From positions 186,001 through 250,000 of the forward strand of contig CAWEOP010000006.1 in assembly GCA_963810755.1 (NCBI GenBank): a stretch of 64,000 nucleotides of DNA, read 5' to 3'. The position numbers and the translations under genes are program-made. The DNA is from FEN-1219 sp963810755. Its GTDB lineage: Bacteria > Pseudomonadota > Gammaproteobacteria > Steroidobacterales > Rariloculaceae. Each line of letters begins with the position of its first letter. Positions within the stretch are counted from its first letter, which is position 1. This document shows positions 37,660-45,422 of this stretch, piece by piece. The notes beneath the pieces are model-generated. The model was not told the DNA's origin. It searched no databases and saw nothing but the letters and a program-made list of their open reading frames with translations.

Positions 37660-38496
37660 TCAGTGCCCCTGCGCCGGCAGCAGCGCTTCCGGACCTACTT
37701 CGTCGCACCACACGGTAAAGCGCTCGAGGCGGCTCGCGCCGAAGGAAGTCAGCAACGCGACGTCGGCGGCATCTCGGCCCCGTGCCATCAGCACGCGGCC
37801 CACGCGCGGAACGTTGTGCCGCGCATCCATCGTGTACCACGCGTCGCCGAGGTACACCTCGAACCAGGCGCTGAAGTCCATGGGCGCCGGCACCGGCGTG
37901 ACGCGGATGTCGCCGAGATATCCGGTGCAATACCTCGCCGGCACGTTCAAGCAGCGGCACAGCGTGACCGCGAGGTGAGCGAAATCGCGGCACACTCCGA
38001 CTCGCTCTTGGTACGCATCGTATGCGGTGCGCGTGCTGCGCGCTTGGAGGTAGTCGAACCTCAAGTGGCCGTGCACGAAATCGCACACGGCTTGCACGCG
38101 CGGCCAGCCCGCGGGCACCGCGCCGAATAGCTGCCACGCGATCTCCATCATCCGATCGACCTCGCAATAACGGCTCGCGAGCAGGAACTCGATTGCGTCG
38201 TACGGCAGGTTTTGGATCGGCTGTTGCATCGCGGTGGGGTTTTGCGGATCCGGCTCGCCGTTGTCCTCGATCACAGCGTCGTTCCACAGGCGAAAATGGC
38301 CCGCCGGTGACGTCAGGCGGCCGCAGCGATTGCCGAAACCGTCCACGTATTCGCTGATCGGCGTCTGCGGGTCCACGAGCAGGTATTCGTTGCGTCGAAT
38401 CGAGGGCTGCCGGCTCGGGTGCAGGTAGAGCATCGCCACGATCGGCGTGGCCACGGGATGGTCGAAAATGATGTCGTAGCCCACTCGGATCAACAC
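37660..38496 (-). CDS. Transglutaminase-like superfamily protein
   Basis: 278 residues from ATG 38496. An N-terminal beta domain with 'VGYDIIFDHPVATPIVAML' and 'SRQPSIRRNEYLLVDP' is followed by the transglutaminase-like core. The cysteine is in 'RVGVCRDFAHLAV', and the aspartate in 'YTMDARHNVPRVG'. The position where many relatives have His reads Ser in 'MDFSAWFEVYLG', which I believe is typical for this bacterial subgroup but leaves the catalytic mechanism unclear. It is convergent with rimO, 12 bases away. Confidence 0.8.
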   Translation of the reverse strand: MLIRVGYDIIFDHPVATPIVAMLYLHPSRQPSIRRNEYLLVDPQTPISEYVDGFGNRCGRLTSPAGHFRLWNDAVIEDNGEPDPQNPTAMQQPIQNLPYDAIEFLLASRYCEVDRMMEIAWQLFGAVPAGWPRVQAVCDFVHGHLRFDYLQARSTRTAYDAYQERVGVCRDFAHLAVTLCRCLNVPARYCTGYLGDIRVTPVPAPMDFSAWFEVYLGDAWYTMDARHNVPRVGRVLMARGRDAADVALLTSFGASRLERFTVWCDEVGPEALLPAQGH

Positions 38497-38644
38497 GTTG
38501 GAAGAGCTCCTGCGCGAGGCGAACCTCGGGGACGTTATGTAGTTTCTCGACGGACGAGGGCGCCCTGTGCCAGCCCTTACTATGACTCAAGATTCGCGGG
38601 CTAAGCGCGAAATAAACACGCGCGTCGCCGCTTGAGCATAGACT

Positions 38645-38923
38645 GTGAGCGTCATGAGCTCACACATCGCACATCTGCTCGAGCCCGCTCAGCCTGCCGC
38701 GGAGTGGCAAAGCCGGCAGATGGTGGTCACTCCGGAGCAGCTCGGCATGCGCAGCGTGGGCGATTGCCGCCACCGCGCAGAGCAGCTCGGCCTCACGGCG
38801 ATGCCGACGCTACCTTACAAACAAGAATACTGGCGTCTCGATGCGCTGCTGCACTGGTCGCGCGGCAACGGCTTCGAATTTCTGCCGATGCTCGGCGTCG
38901 GCATGGCCGCGAGCCGCAAGTAG
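38645..38923 (+). CDS. Small hypothetical protein
   Basis: 92 residues from GTG 38645, or 89 from ATG 38654. No signal peptide or membrane segment. Visible pieces are 'VTPEQLGMRSVGDCRHRAEQ' and 'PYKQEYWRLDALLHWSRGNG', with a tryptophan- and arginine-rich second half. I do not recognise a family. It is convergent, with only three bases between its stop and that of the secreted paralog on the other strand, which supports it as a real gene. Confidence 0.45.
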   Translation: MSVMSSHIAHLLEPAQPAAEWQSRQMVVTPEQLGMRSVGDCRHRAEQLGLTAMPTLPYKQEYWRLDALLHWSRGNGFEFLPMLGVGMAASRK

Positions 38924-38926
38924 CGC

Positions 38927-40072
38927 TCACTCGCCCTTGTTGATGTTGAAGGGGCGCGCGCCTTCTTCGGGCTTCCCGTTCCTGATCTGATCGTGCTCCA
39001 CGGCCCGCGCCGGAATCGGCAGGCCGCGCGCCTTCGCCTCGGCCACCTGCTGCTCGTAGACCCGCTCGCCGCTCAGCGCGTTGGCCACCGCGCCGTTGCC
39101 CTCGTGGCACGAGTACTCGTACATCTCGTAGCCCGGGCGCGACGTGATCATCAGCCGCATCGTGAACGGCGCCGTGTACGCGCCGGGATCGTTCACGGTC
39201 ACGCGGTATTCGATCATCTCGGGGTCCACTCGCGTGAACCGCTCCGTGAGCTTCAGCTGCTCGCTGTTCGGCGGTCCGCCGCCGTTCACGCCGATGCTCG
39301 TTCGGTCGGTGAAGTTCGTCGTCTCGACCACGAGCGTGTCGCCTTCGAAGTGCCCGCGAGGGATGCCCATGTATTGCCGCACGTCCGCGTCTACCGGCGC
39401 ACGCGAGGACAGCGGAATGATCCGCGTATCGTGGATCATTTCGTAGCTGATCGCGACCGAGTCGGAGTTCTGTGCGATTCGCACACCGTTGCCGTAGATC
39501 ACCGGTAACAGCGAGCCGAGCACGCCGCGCGTGATGCAACGGTCGTAGAGCGTGAAGTCTTGAAAGCCGTCGAACGGGCCGGGGCCGAACGTGCCGCGCA
39601 CGCGCGTCGCCGCGAGGGCCTCGCCGGCCGGGGTGAGCTTGGGCATCTGGCCGTTCGGCGGATCGACGATCAACGACGAAAAGCCGAAGCTGCGGATCCC
39701 GAATTCGTGGCGCAGGAACGTGCCGACGTTCACCGCGAAGTCGCGGCCGGTCTCGTCGGTGCTCGCGCGCGCGAGGAATTCTTCCTGTGTCAGCGTCTCG
39801 CGGAGCCCGATCTTGTCGGGCCTATTCATCGGCACGCCGCGCAGGTCGTCCGTGCTCCATACGCCTTCGAGGCTCGGGTGGCCCCACGAGGTGCGTGGCG
39901 CCTTCCAATTCTTGTCGACATAGGCCGCGGCCGTCGTCTCGGCCGGCACGGAGCGCAGCGCGGTCGGCGCCACCTTCGGATCGTTCGGGCCGGGCTGAGA
40001 GAGCGCGAGCAGCGGAGCAAATCCTGCCGCGAGAATCGCGAGCGAGATTTTCGACGGCGGCGCGTGTTTCAT
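38927..40072 (-). CDS. Secreted protein, 'GHFEGDTLVVET' family, paralog 3
   Basis: 381 residues from ATG 40072, with GGGGA just upstream and a signal peptide (SLAILAAGFAPLLALSQ). Family landmarks are 'WGHPSLEGVWSTDD', 'DPPNGQMPK', 'DRCITRGVLGSLLPVIYGNG', 'YEMIHDTRIIPLSS', 'GHFEGDTLVVETTNFTDR', 'VERF'-equivalent 'LTERFTRVDP', 'VNDPGAYTAPFTM' and 'YEYSCHEGN'. It is closest to paralog 1 at 10,531 in sequence and layout. A TATAGT hexamer lies on this strand about 35 bases upstream of the ATG, overlapping a TATAAT on the other strand. Function unknown. Confidence 0.75.
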   Translation of the reverse strand: MKHAPPSKISLAILAAGFAPLLALSQPGPNDPKVAPTALRSVPAETTAAAYVDKNWKAPRTSWGHPSLEGVWSTDDLRGVPMNRPDKIGLRETLTQEEFLARASTDETGRDFAVNVGTFLRHEFGIRSFGFSSLIVDPPNGQMPKLTPAGEALAATRVRGTFGPGPFDGFQDFTLYDRCITRGVLGSLLPVIYGNGVRIAQNSDSVAISYEMIHDTRIIPLSSRAPVDADVRQYMGIPRGHFEGDTLVVETTNFTDRTSIGVNGGGPPNSEQLKLTERFTRVDPEMIEYRVTVNDPGAYTAPFTMRLMITSRPGYEMYEYSCHEGNGAVANALSGERVYEQQVAEAKARGLPIPARAVEHDQIRNGKPEEGARPFNINKGE

Positions 40073-40107
40073 GGTGTCCCCGTACGTCCACTCTCGGACC
40101 CGCCGAC

Positions 40108-40113
40108 TATAAT
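40108..40113 (+). promoter_or_regulatory. Possible -10 element in a divergent promoter region
   Basis: TATAAT between the divergent secreted genes 38,927-40,072 and 40,209-41,066. On the minus strand an overlapping TATAGT sits at a normal distance from the 40,072 start. On the plus strand it is about 95 bases from the start at 40,209. No strong -35 is seen for either. Confidence 0.35.
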
Positions 40114-40208
40114 CGACGCGGCCGCCGCGGGCACGGAATCTCACCTGCACTCGCCGAGCAACTGCGATTACACTCGCGACGGTCGTCGCGTTTCTCGGAG
40201 CTCGTGCA

Positions 40209-41066
40209 ATGAACCAGTGGTCCGGTCTACGGGGCCGAACGAAGGCCTCGACGGCTTCGCTCACGGTCGCCGTCCTGGGTCTAGTCCTCTCGCCTGCACC
40301 GCTCTTCGCGCAGTGGATCGACACCCCCACCCCGGACGTGCCGCGCAAAGCGGATGGATCGCCCGACCTTGGCGCGCCTGCACCGCGCACGGCTTCCGGG
40401 AAGCCGGATCTCTCGGGCATCTGGTTCTCCATCGAGTTCGTCCCGGAATGCAGCGCCGCGGAGTGTATTCCGCAGGGTGTGGGGCTGCCCCTCGACGCAA
40501 CGAACATCGGCCGCACCTTGCCCGACGGCTTACCGTATCAGCCGTGGGCAGCCGCGCTCGTCGCCACACGAACGGCCAATCGAGCGCAGGACGATCCGCA
40601 CGCGCACTGCCTGCCGCCGAATTTCCCGCGCGCGTTCTCGTTCCCGCAATACTTCAAGATCCTGACGACGCCGCAGGTGACCGTGATCCTGCACGAGTTC
40701 AACGCGACTTATCGGCAGATCTTCACCGACGGCCGCGCGCTGCCGGTCGACCCGAACCCTTATTGGCAGGGCTACTCGTCGGGGCGCTGGGACAGCGACA
40801 CATTGGTGGTCGAGACGATCGGCTTCCGCGACGACCTGTGGCTCGATCTTTCCGGCAGCCCGCTGACGAGCGCCGCGCACGTCACCGAACGCTTCAAGCG
40901 CGTCGACTACGGCCATCTCCAAATCGAGCTGACCGTGAACGACCCGAAGGCGTACACGCGGCCATGGACGGTGACGCTGACCAAAGCCATCGTGCTCGAC
41001 ACCGATCTCGTCGAGGAGATCTGCCTGGAGAACGAGCAGGACACGCGTTTGTTCGACGCCAAATGA
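40209..41066 (+). CDS. Secreted protein, 'GRWDSDTLVVET' family, paralog 4
   Basis: 285 residues from ATG 40209 with a signal peptide (LTVAVLGLVLSPAPLFAQ). One copy of the family domain: 'GKPDLSGIWFSIEF', 'GLPYQPWAA', 'AHCLPPNFPRAFSFPQYFKI', 'RQIFTDGRALPVDPNPYW', 'GRWDSDTLVVETIGFRDDLW', 'VTERFKRVDYGHLQIELTVN' and 'YTRPWTV'. The C-terminal CHEGN motif of the others is replaced by 'EEICLENEQD', keeping the Cys but losing the His. An extra Cys pair (ECSAAEC) near residue 78 is unique to this copy. It is followed 34 bases on by a DUF6152-like gene, the same pairing as at 23.6-25.6 kb. Confidence 0.75.
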   Translation: MNQWSGLRGRTKASTASLTVAVLGLVLSPAPLFAQWIDTPTPDVPRKADGSPDLGAPAPRTASGKPDLSGIWFSIEFVPECSAAECIPQGVGLPLDATNIGRTLPDGLPYQPWAAALVATRTANRAQDDPHAHCLPPNFPRAFSFPQYFKILTTPQVTVILHEFNATYRQIFTDGRALPVDPNPYWQGYSSGRWDSDTLVVETIGFRDDLWLDLSGSPLTSAAHVTERFKRVDYGHLQIELTVNDPKAYTRPWTVTLTKAIVLDTDLVEEICLENEQDTRLFDAK

Positions 41067-41100
41067 TCGGCCGCCTAAGCGACTCGTGGGAAGCAACGTC

Positions 41101-41487
41101 ATGAAACGTTCGACGACAGCGATCTCTCTGCTCGGCTTGCTGCTTGCGATTCCGGCGGCGGCTCATCATTCGGGCGCGGCCTTCGACCGAGAGTTACCCG
41201 TGAAGATCAGCGGCACCGTCGCGGAAGTTCAATGGGCGAGCCCGCATGCGCGCCTGCTCGTCGCCGTGACTGACGAGGCGGGCGCAAAGGTGACCTGGGA
41301 TTTCGAGCTCCCGAGTCCCGTGTCGCTGATGCGCCGCGGCTGGTCGCGCAACTCGCTCAAGCTCGGAGACTCCGTCACGGTCACGGGGATTCGCGCCCGC
41401 GACTTCCCGCACATCGCGATCGCGACGGGCGTCATCAGTCCGGACGGGACGCGGTTGTTCTCGGGCACAGCAACGCCCGGCGAATAG
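41101..41487 (+). CDS. Small secreted protein, DUF6152-like, His-His mature N-terminus, copy 2
   Basis: 128 residues from ATG 41101. The signal peptide (LLGLLLAIPAAA) ends just before His22-His23, giving a predicted mature start HHSGAAFDRE. This is the same numbering as copy 1 at 25,164. Shared parts are 'VKISGTVAEVQWASPHARLL' with His49, 'SLMRRGW' and the C-terminal 'GTRLFSGTATP'. Partner gene is the secreted paralog immediately upstream. Its role is unknown; the conserved His residues could bind a metal. Confidence 0.78.
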   Translation: MKRSTTAISLLGLLLAIPAAAHHSGAAFDRELPVKISGTVAEVQWASPHARLLVAVTDEAGAKVTWDFELPSPVSLMRRGWSRNSLKLGDSVTVTGIRARDFPHIAIATGVISPDGTRLFSGTATPGE

Positions 41488-41489
41488 CG

Positions 41490-42032
41490 TCAGGGCCGCG
41501 CGCGCCACTCCGCGCGCGTCTGCCCCCAAACGTCGATGACCACGGCCTCGTACGGCGCGGGCAGCTGGCCGCGCCCGCGGTTGCGCGAGCCGAGCTTGCG
41601 AGCAACGGCTTGCGACGCGGCGTTCCCGACGTCGATCACGTGGATGACTTCGCTCCAGCCGAGCGCGTCGAACGCCCAGTCGATCGCGGCCGTCGCGGCC
41701 TCCGTCGCATAGCCGAGGCCGCAGCGATCACGCGCGATGCCCCAACCGACTTCCGTGCCCGGCCAACCCTCCGGCAGCCACGGTCCGACACGGCCGACCC
41801 AGGCACCGCTCGCCTTCTCGACCACGGAGAACATCGCGAACCCCTGCATCGCCCACGCACCCGCCATCGTGAGGAACGTCCGCCACGCGACCGCGCGGGG
41901 CTGCGGCCCGCCGAGATGACGCGTCGATTCAGGGTCGGCCAAGAACGCGGCGAACGCGGCGAAATCCTCGCGGCGCGTCGGGCGCAGAACGAGCCGCGCG
42001 GTCTCGAGCAGCGGGGCATCGGCAGACTTCAT
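41490..42032 (-). CDS. GNAT-family N-acetyltransferase (RimJ/RimL type)
   Basis: 180 residues from ATG 42032. Typical of the ribosomal-protein/small-molecule acetyltransferase branch: 'LLETARLVLRPTRREDFAAF' at the N-terminus, 'FSVVEKASGAWVGRVGPWLP', the acetyl-CoA loop region 'GWGIARDRCGLGYATEAATA', and 'VIHVIDVGNAASQAVARKLG'. The pyrophosphate-binding R/Q-x-x-G-x-G/A appears as 'RDRCGLGYA'. Substrate unknown. Convergent with the DUF6152-like gene (2-base gap) and divergent from the SnoaL-like gene. Confidence 0.85.
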   Translation of the reverse strand: MKSADAPLLETARLVLRPTRREDFAAFAAFLADPESTRHLGGPQPRAVAWRTFLTMAGAWAMQGFAMFSVVEKASGAWVGRVGPWLPEGWPGTEVGWGIARDRCGLGYATEAATAAIDWAFDALGWSEVIHVIDVGNAASQAVARKLGSRNRGRGQLPAPYEAVVIDVWGQTRAEWRARP

Positions 42033-42060
42033 GCTGGCATCCCTTACATGCGCGGCCTGG

Positions 42061-42091
42061 TATAGTCGCGCGGTTCCGGTCGGACCGGAAC
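42061..42091 (+). promoter_or_regulatory. Promoter -10 with 19-nt palindrome (possible operator)
   Basis: TATAGT at 42061-42066 is followed by GTTCCGGTCGGACCGGAAC at 42073-42091. This is a perfect 9-bp inverted repeat around a single central base, located at the expected transcription start and ending 30 bases before the ATG at 42122. GGGG follows before the start codon. The -35 region is weak. The position would suit a repressor site; a hairpin in the 5' leader is the alternative. Confidence 0.5.
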
Positions 42092-42121
42092 TTTCGCATA
42101 TCAACAAGAAGGGGACCCTGT

Positions 42122-42601
42122 ATGAAAATACTCGCCGGCGCCATCGCGCTCTTCGCCGTTTCGACCGTCGCCTATGCCGCGGAGCCCGTCGTGGCTCTGT
42201 CCGCGAAAGACCAGCAAGCCCTGCTCGCGAGCAGCGATCCGAAGCTCGCCGCGAACAAGAAGCTCGTCTGGGACATGTGGCGCACGTTCTTGAGCGCACA
42301 TCACATCGACGAAGCCGATAAATATCTCGCACCCGAGTATCACCAGCACAATCCGAACGCGGAGACTGGTCTCGCGGGCGTGAAGGCGTACTTCAGCGCG
42401 CAGAAGCTCGAGGTATTGCCGGTCCCCGACCACATCGACGGGCTCGTGTCGATGGTCGCCGAGCGCGACCTCGTCACCTTGGCCCTCGTGCGCAACGGCA
42501 AGGACAAGGACGGTAAGGCGTACACCACGACGTGGTTCGATATGTTCCGCGTCGCCAACGGCAAGATCGTCGAGCATTGGGATACCGCGACGAAGCCCTG
42601 A
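42122..42601 (+). CDS. Exported SnoaL/NTF2-like protein
   Basis: 159 residues from ATG 42122, with signal peptide (AGAIALFAVSTVAYAA). The mature part is an NTF2-like cone fold of the SnoaL polyketide-cyclase branch: 'NKKLVWDMWRTFLSAHHIDE', 'YLAPEYHQHNPNAETGLAGV', 'TTTWFDMFRVANGKIVEHWD'. The HQHNP and HWD motifs are typical. Members bind small hydrophobic molecules; some catalyse aldol-type cyclisation. It is a single-gene unit: its own promoter with a palindrome lies upstream and a strong terminator hairpin downstream. Confidence 0.85.
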   Translation: MKILAGAIALFAVSTVAYAAEPVVALSAKDQQALLASSDPKLAANKKLVWDMWRTFLSAHHIDEADKYLAPEYHQHNPNAETGLAGVKAYFSAQKLEVLPVPDHIDGLVSMVAERDLVTLALVRNGKDKDGKAYTTTWFDMFRVANGKIVEHWDTATKP

Positions 42602-42624
42602 ACCGTCGCGACTTGAGCAACTCG

Positions 42625-42659
42625 CCGGCCGCCCGCGACTAGACAGCGCGGGCGGCCGG
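42625..42659 (+). terminator. Strong GC hairpin, probable terminator
   Basis: Perfect 13-bp stem CCGGCCGCCCGCG (42625-42637) / CGCGGGCGGCCGG (42647-42659) with a 9-base loop, 24 bases after the SnoaL-like stop. The following bases are TTCCGTTC, only mildly T-rich. Confidence 0.7.
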
Positions 42660-42700
42660 TTCCGTTCACCCGGCGGCGCACAGCCGGGGTGGGGGAAGCC

Positions 42701-44683
42701 ATGACAGCACGAGAGCTTGGGATCCGTCTCGCGATCGCCGCGCTGCTGATCGGCTCCAACGCGCACGCTCAGCGGGGTTCGACCCCAGGCGAGTGGCGCA
42801 GCTACTCGGGCGACGCCGCGAGCAGCAAATACTCCGCCCTCGATCAGATCGACAAGACCAACGTCGCGCGCTTGAGCGATCGCGTGGCGCCGCCCCGCGC
42901 TCGACGCCCGATCGTGACGCGCAGTCGCCGCAGAATGCGCGCCGGCCGCACGTTCCGCGAGCACGCCGCTCATGATCGACGACGTGCTGTACGCGCCGAA
43001 CGGCTTCGGTTTCGTCGAAGCGTTCGATCCCGGCACCGGCAAGACGCTGTGGGTCGAGCCGCCGCTCGAGCCGGGGCCGAACGGTTATCGCGGCACGTCG
43101 ACACGCGGCATCGGTTATTGGGAGAGCGGTGCCACGACCGCCGCATCCTGTGCAGCATCACGAGTACCTGTTCGCGCTCGATCGCGAAGACCGGCCGACC
43201 GATCGCGAGTTTCGGCGACGAACGGCCGTGTGTATCTATCGGACGGCCTAGGCGCGGACATGCGTTACACGTGGACGGGCGCGCCGTTCGTGATCGGCGA
43301 CGTCGTCGTGCTCGGCATGTCGCCGTTCGACGATTTCGCGAACAAGGAAGCCACGCGCAGCGACGTGCGCGCCTACGACGTGCGCACCGGGCAACTGCGC
43401 TGGCACGTTCCACGTGATTCCGCAGGCCGGCGAATTCGGCGTCGAGACCTGGGAGGACGACTCATGGCAGTACACGGGCCACTCGCCCGTGTGGTCGCTG
43501 TTCAGCGGCGACACCGAGCTCGGGCTCGTGTACATGCCCGATCACGGCACCGACGAACGACATGTACGGCGGTCATCGGCTCGGCGACAACCTTTTCAGC
43601 CAGAGCATCGTGTGCCGTCGAGGCCGCGACGGGCAAGCGCGTGTGGCACTTCCAAACGGTGCACCACGACCTCTGGGACTACGATCCGCCGGCCGCACCG
43701 ATCCTCATGGACATCACGGTCGACGGCCGGCCGATCAAGGCCGTCGTGCTGCTCACGAAACAGGCATTCGCGTACGTGCTCGATCGACGTGACGGGCGAG
43801 CCCGTGTGGCCGATCGTCGAGCGGCCTGTGCCGCAGTCGACCGTGCCCGGCGAGCGCACGGCGCCGACGCAGCCGATTCCCGACGAAACCGCCGGCGTTC
43901 GATCTGCAAGGCGCGACCGAGGAGAACCTCATCGACTTCACGCCGGAGCTGCGTGCGGAGGCGCTCGAGATCCTCGAAGCGCTACACGCACGGCCCGCTG
44001 TTCACGCCGCCTTCGGTTCGCGACGACGCGCCCGGCGGCAACCTCGGCACGATTCGAGTTGCCGGGCTCGGTCGGCGGCCCGAACTGGACCGGCGGGGCC
44101 GTCGATCCCGAGACGCACATCCTGTACGTGCCGTCATCGACGGCGCCGTTCGTCGCCGACATCGAGCCCGGCGACCCGACCGCACGAACTTGCGGTACGT
44201 CAAGGGCAAGCGACTCTGGGGTCCGGCGGGACCGCGCGGCTTGCCGCTGTTCAAGCCGCCGTACGGCCGGATCAGCGCGATCGACATGAACAAGGGCGAG
44301 ATCCTGTGGCAAGTCGCGAACGGCGACGGGCCGCGCGACAACCCCGCGATCGCACATCTGAAGCTCGGGACCGCTCGGCAATCCCGGACACTCGGCACCG
44401 CTCGTCACGAAGACGCTGCTGTTCGTCGGCGAGGGCTCGGACGCGATGGTCGGCGCGCGCGCGAATGCCGCCCGACATGCCGTTCGACACGGCACCGAAC
44501 TACGGCGAGCCGTGGTTCCGCGCGTACGACAAGGCCACCGGCGAGGTGCTCGCCGAGATCGAGCTGCCGGCCGGCATGACGGGCGCGTCGATGACCTACA
44601 TGCATCGCGGCAAGCAGTACATCGTCGTGGCCGTGGGCGGCCGCGACGCCGACACCGAGTGGGTGGCGCTGAGCCTGCCGTAG
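42701..44683 (+). CDS. PQQ-dependent dehydrogenase (eight-bladed quinoprotein), broken by about 17 frameshifts
   Basis: Periplasmic quinoprotein dehydrogenase of about 655 residues when repaired. ATG 42701, signal peptide (IRLAIAALLIGSNAHAQ). Hallmarks, in three alternating frames: 'DQIDKTNVARLS', 'STPLMIDDVLYAPNGFGFVE', 'AFDPGTGKTLWVEP', 'GADMRYTWTGAPFVIGDVVV', 'WHFQTVHHDLWDYDPPAAPI', 'ENLIDFTPELRAEALEILE', 'RISAIDMNKGEILWQVANGD' and 'MTYMHRGKQYIVVAVGG'. The breaks lie near 42,878, 42,905, 42,945, 42,960, 43,146, 43,188, 43,220, 43,408, 43,555, 43,614, 43,790, 43,893, 43,983, 44,058, 44,190, 44,371 and 44,463. Almost all need one base removed; the one near 44,190 needs two removed or one added. 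The fragments are otherwise intact. Confidence 0.8.
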
Positions 44684-45260
44684 CTACGGCGCGAATAGCT
44701 TCGATAGATCGACTGCAACGCCAGGCAGCGACGCCGGCGATGCGTCGCCGGGGCGCGAATCGACGAAATGATCTCGATACGCCCCGTCGACGAGCGAACG
44801 ATAGATAAAGCACGCGCTCGCCCTGCAGATCGATGATCCACACTTCGGGCACTTCGTGCCGCGCATACAGCGGCACTTTGACGTCGCGATCGAAGCGCAA
44901 CGACGAGTCGCTCACCTCGATCACGAGCAGCGTGTCTACGCCAACGGGGTGCGCGTGCCGGTAGCGGTCCGCACGGGGCTTGAGCACCGCGATGTCGGGC
45001 TCGGGCTCCGAGCTGCGGCTCAGGCGCACGGGATTCTGGACACGCACGATGGCGCGGCCGCGTACCGCTTCGACGAGCACCTGCGTCAGCTGATCGACGA
45101 CACTCGCGTGGTCGCTGCCGATGGCCGGCATGTCGATGATCTCTCCCTCGATCAATTCGACGCGCGCGTCGCGCGCCAGCAAACCGACCTCGGCCATCCG
45201 GTAGTATTCTTCGACCGTGATGAGGTGCTTGCGCGGCCCGCTTTCCATTGGAGTGCTCAT
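44684..45260 (-). CDS. Uma2-family (PD-(D/E)XK-like) protein, one frameshift
   Basis: About 191 residues from ATG 45260. The Uma2 fold is clear: 'LITVEEYYRMAEVGLL', 'RVELIEGEIIDMPAIGSDHA', 'VDQLTQVLVEAVRGRAIV', 'SEPEPDIAVLKPRADRY', 'VDTLLVIEVSDSSLRFDRDV' and 'LYARHEVPEVWIIDLQGERV', with the nuclease-like Asp and Glu in EPDIAVL and LVIEVSDSS. A break near 44,810 moves to the frame ending 'YRSLVDGAYRDHFVDSRPG' and 'SKLFAP'; the span is 3n+1. Uma2 proteins are scattered, often multi-copy, of unknown role. Its stop abuts the PQQ dehydrogenase stop in the palindrome TAGCTA. Confidence 0.8.
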
Positions 45261-45407
45261 CGACCCTCTCTCAACCGAGTGTACAGGGTGGTCAGACGTC
45301 GATGTCCAGCGCGGCCGGCGTTCGTCGGCACGTCCGCAGAGTCACACGGGGCGGCGCATTGAGCACGCCGCGAAACTCGGGCGTATTACCTGAAACCGCA
45401 ACGTCTC

Positions 45408-45413
45408 TATAAT
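45408..45413 (+). promoter_or_regulatory. -10 element giving a probably leaderless transcript
   Basis: A consensus TATAAT ends only nine bases before the ATG of the DUF1015 gene, which would place the transcription start at or next to the start codon. A weak -35 (TTACCT, 16-base spacer) lies upstream. No ribosome-binding site is present in the short gap. Confidence 0.55.
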
Positions 45414-45422
45414 CGCGCCCCT

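Noticed and set aside
43679..43941. Short minus-strand frames inside the PQQ dehydrogenase region
   Set aside because: They are antisense to recognisable quinoprotein fragments and have no features of their own.
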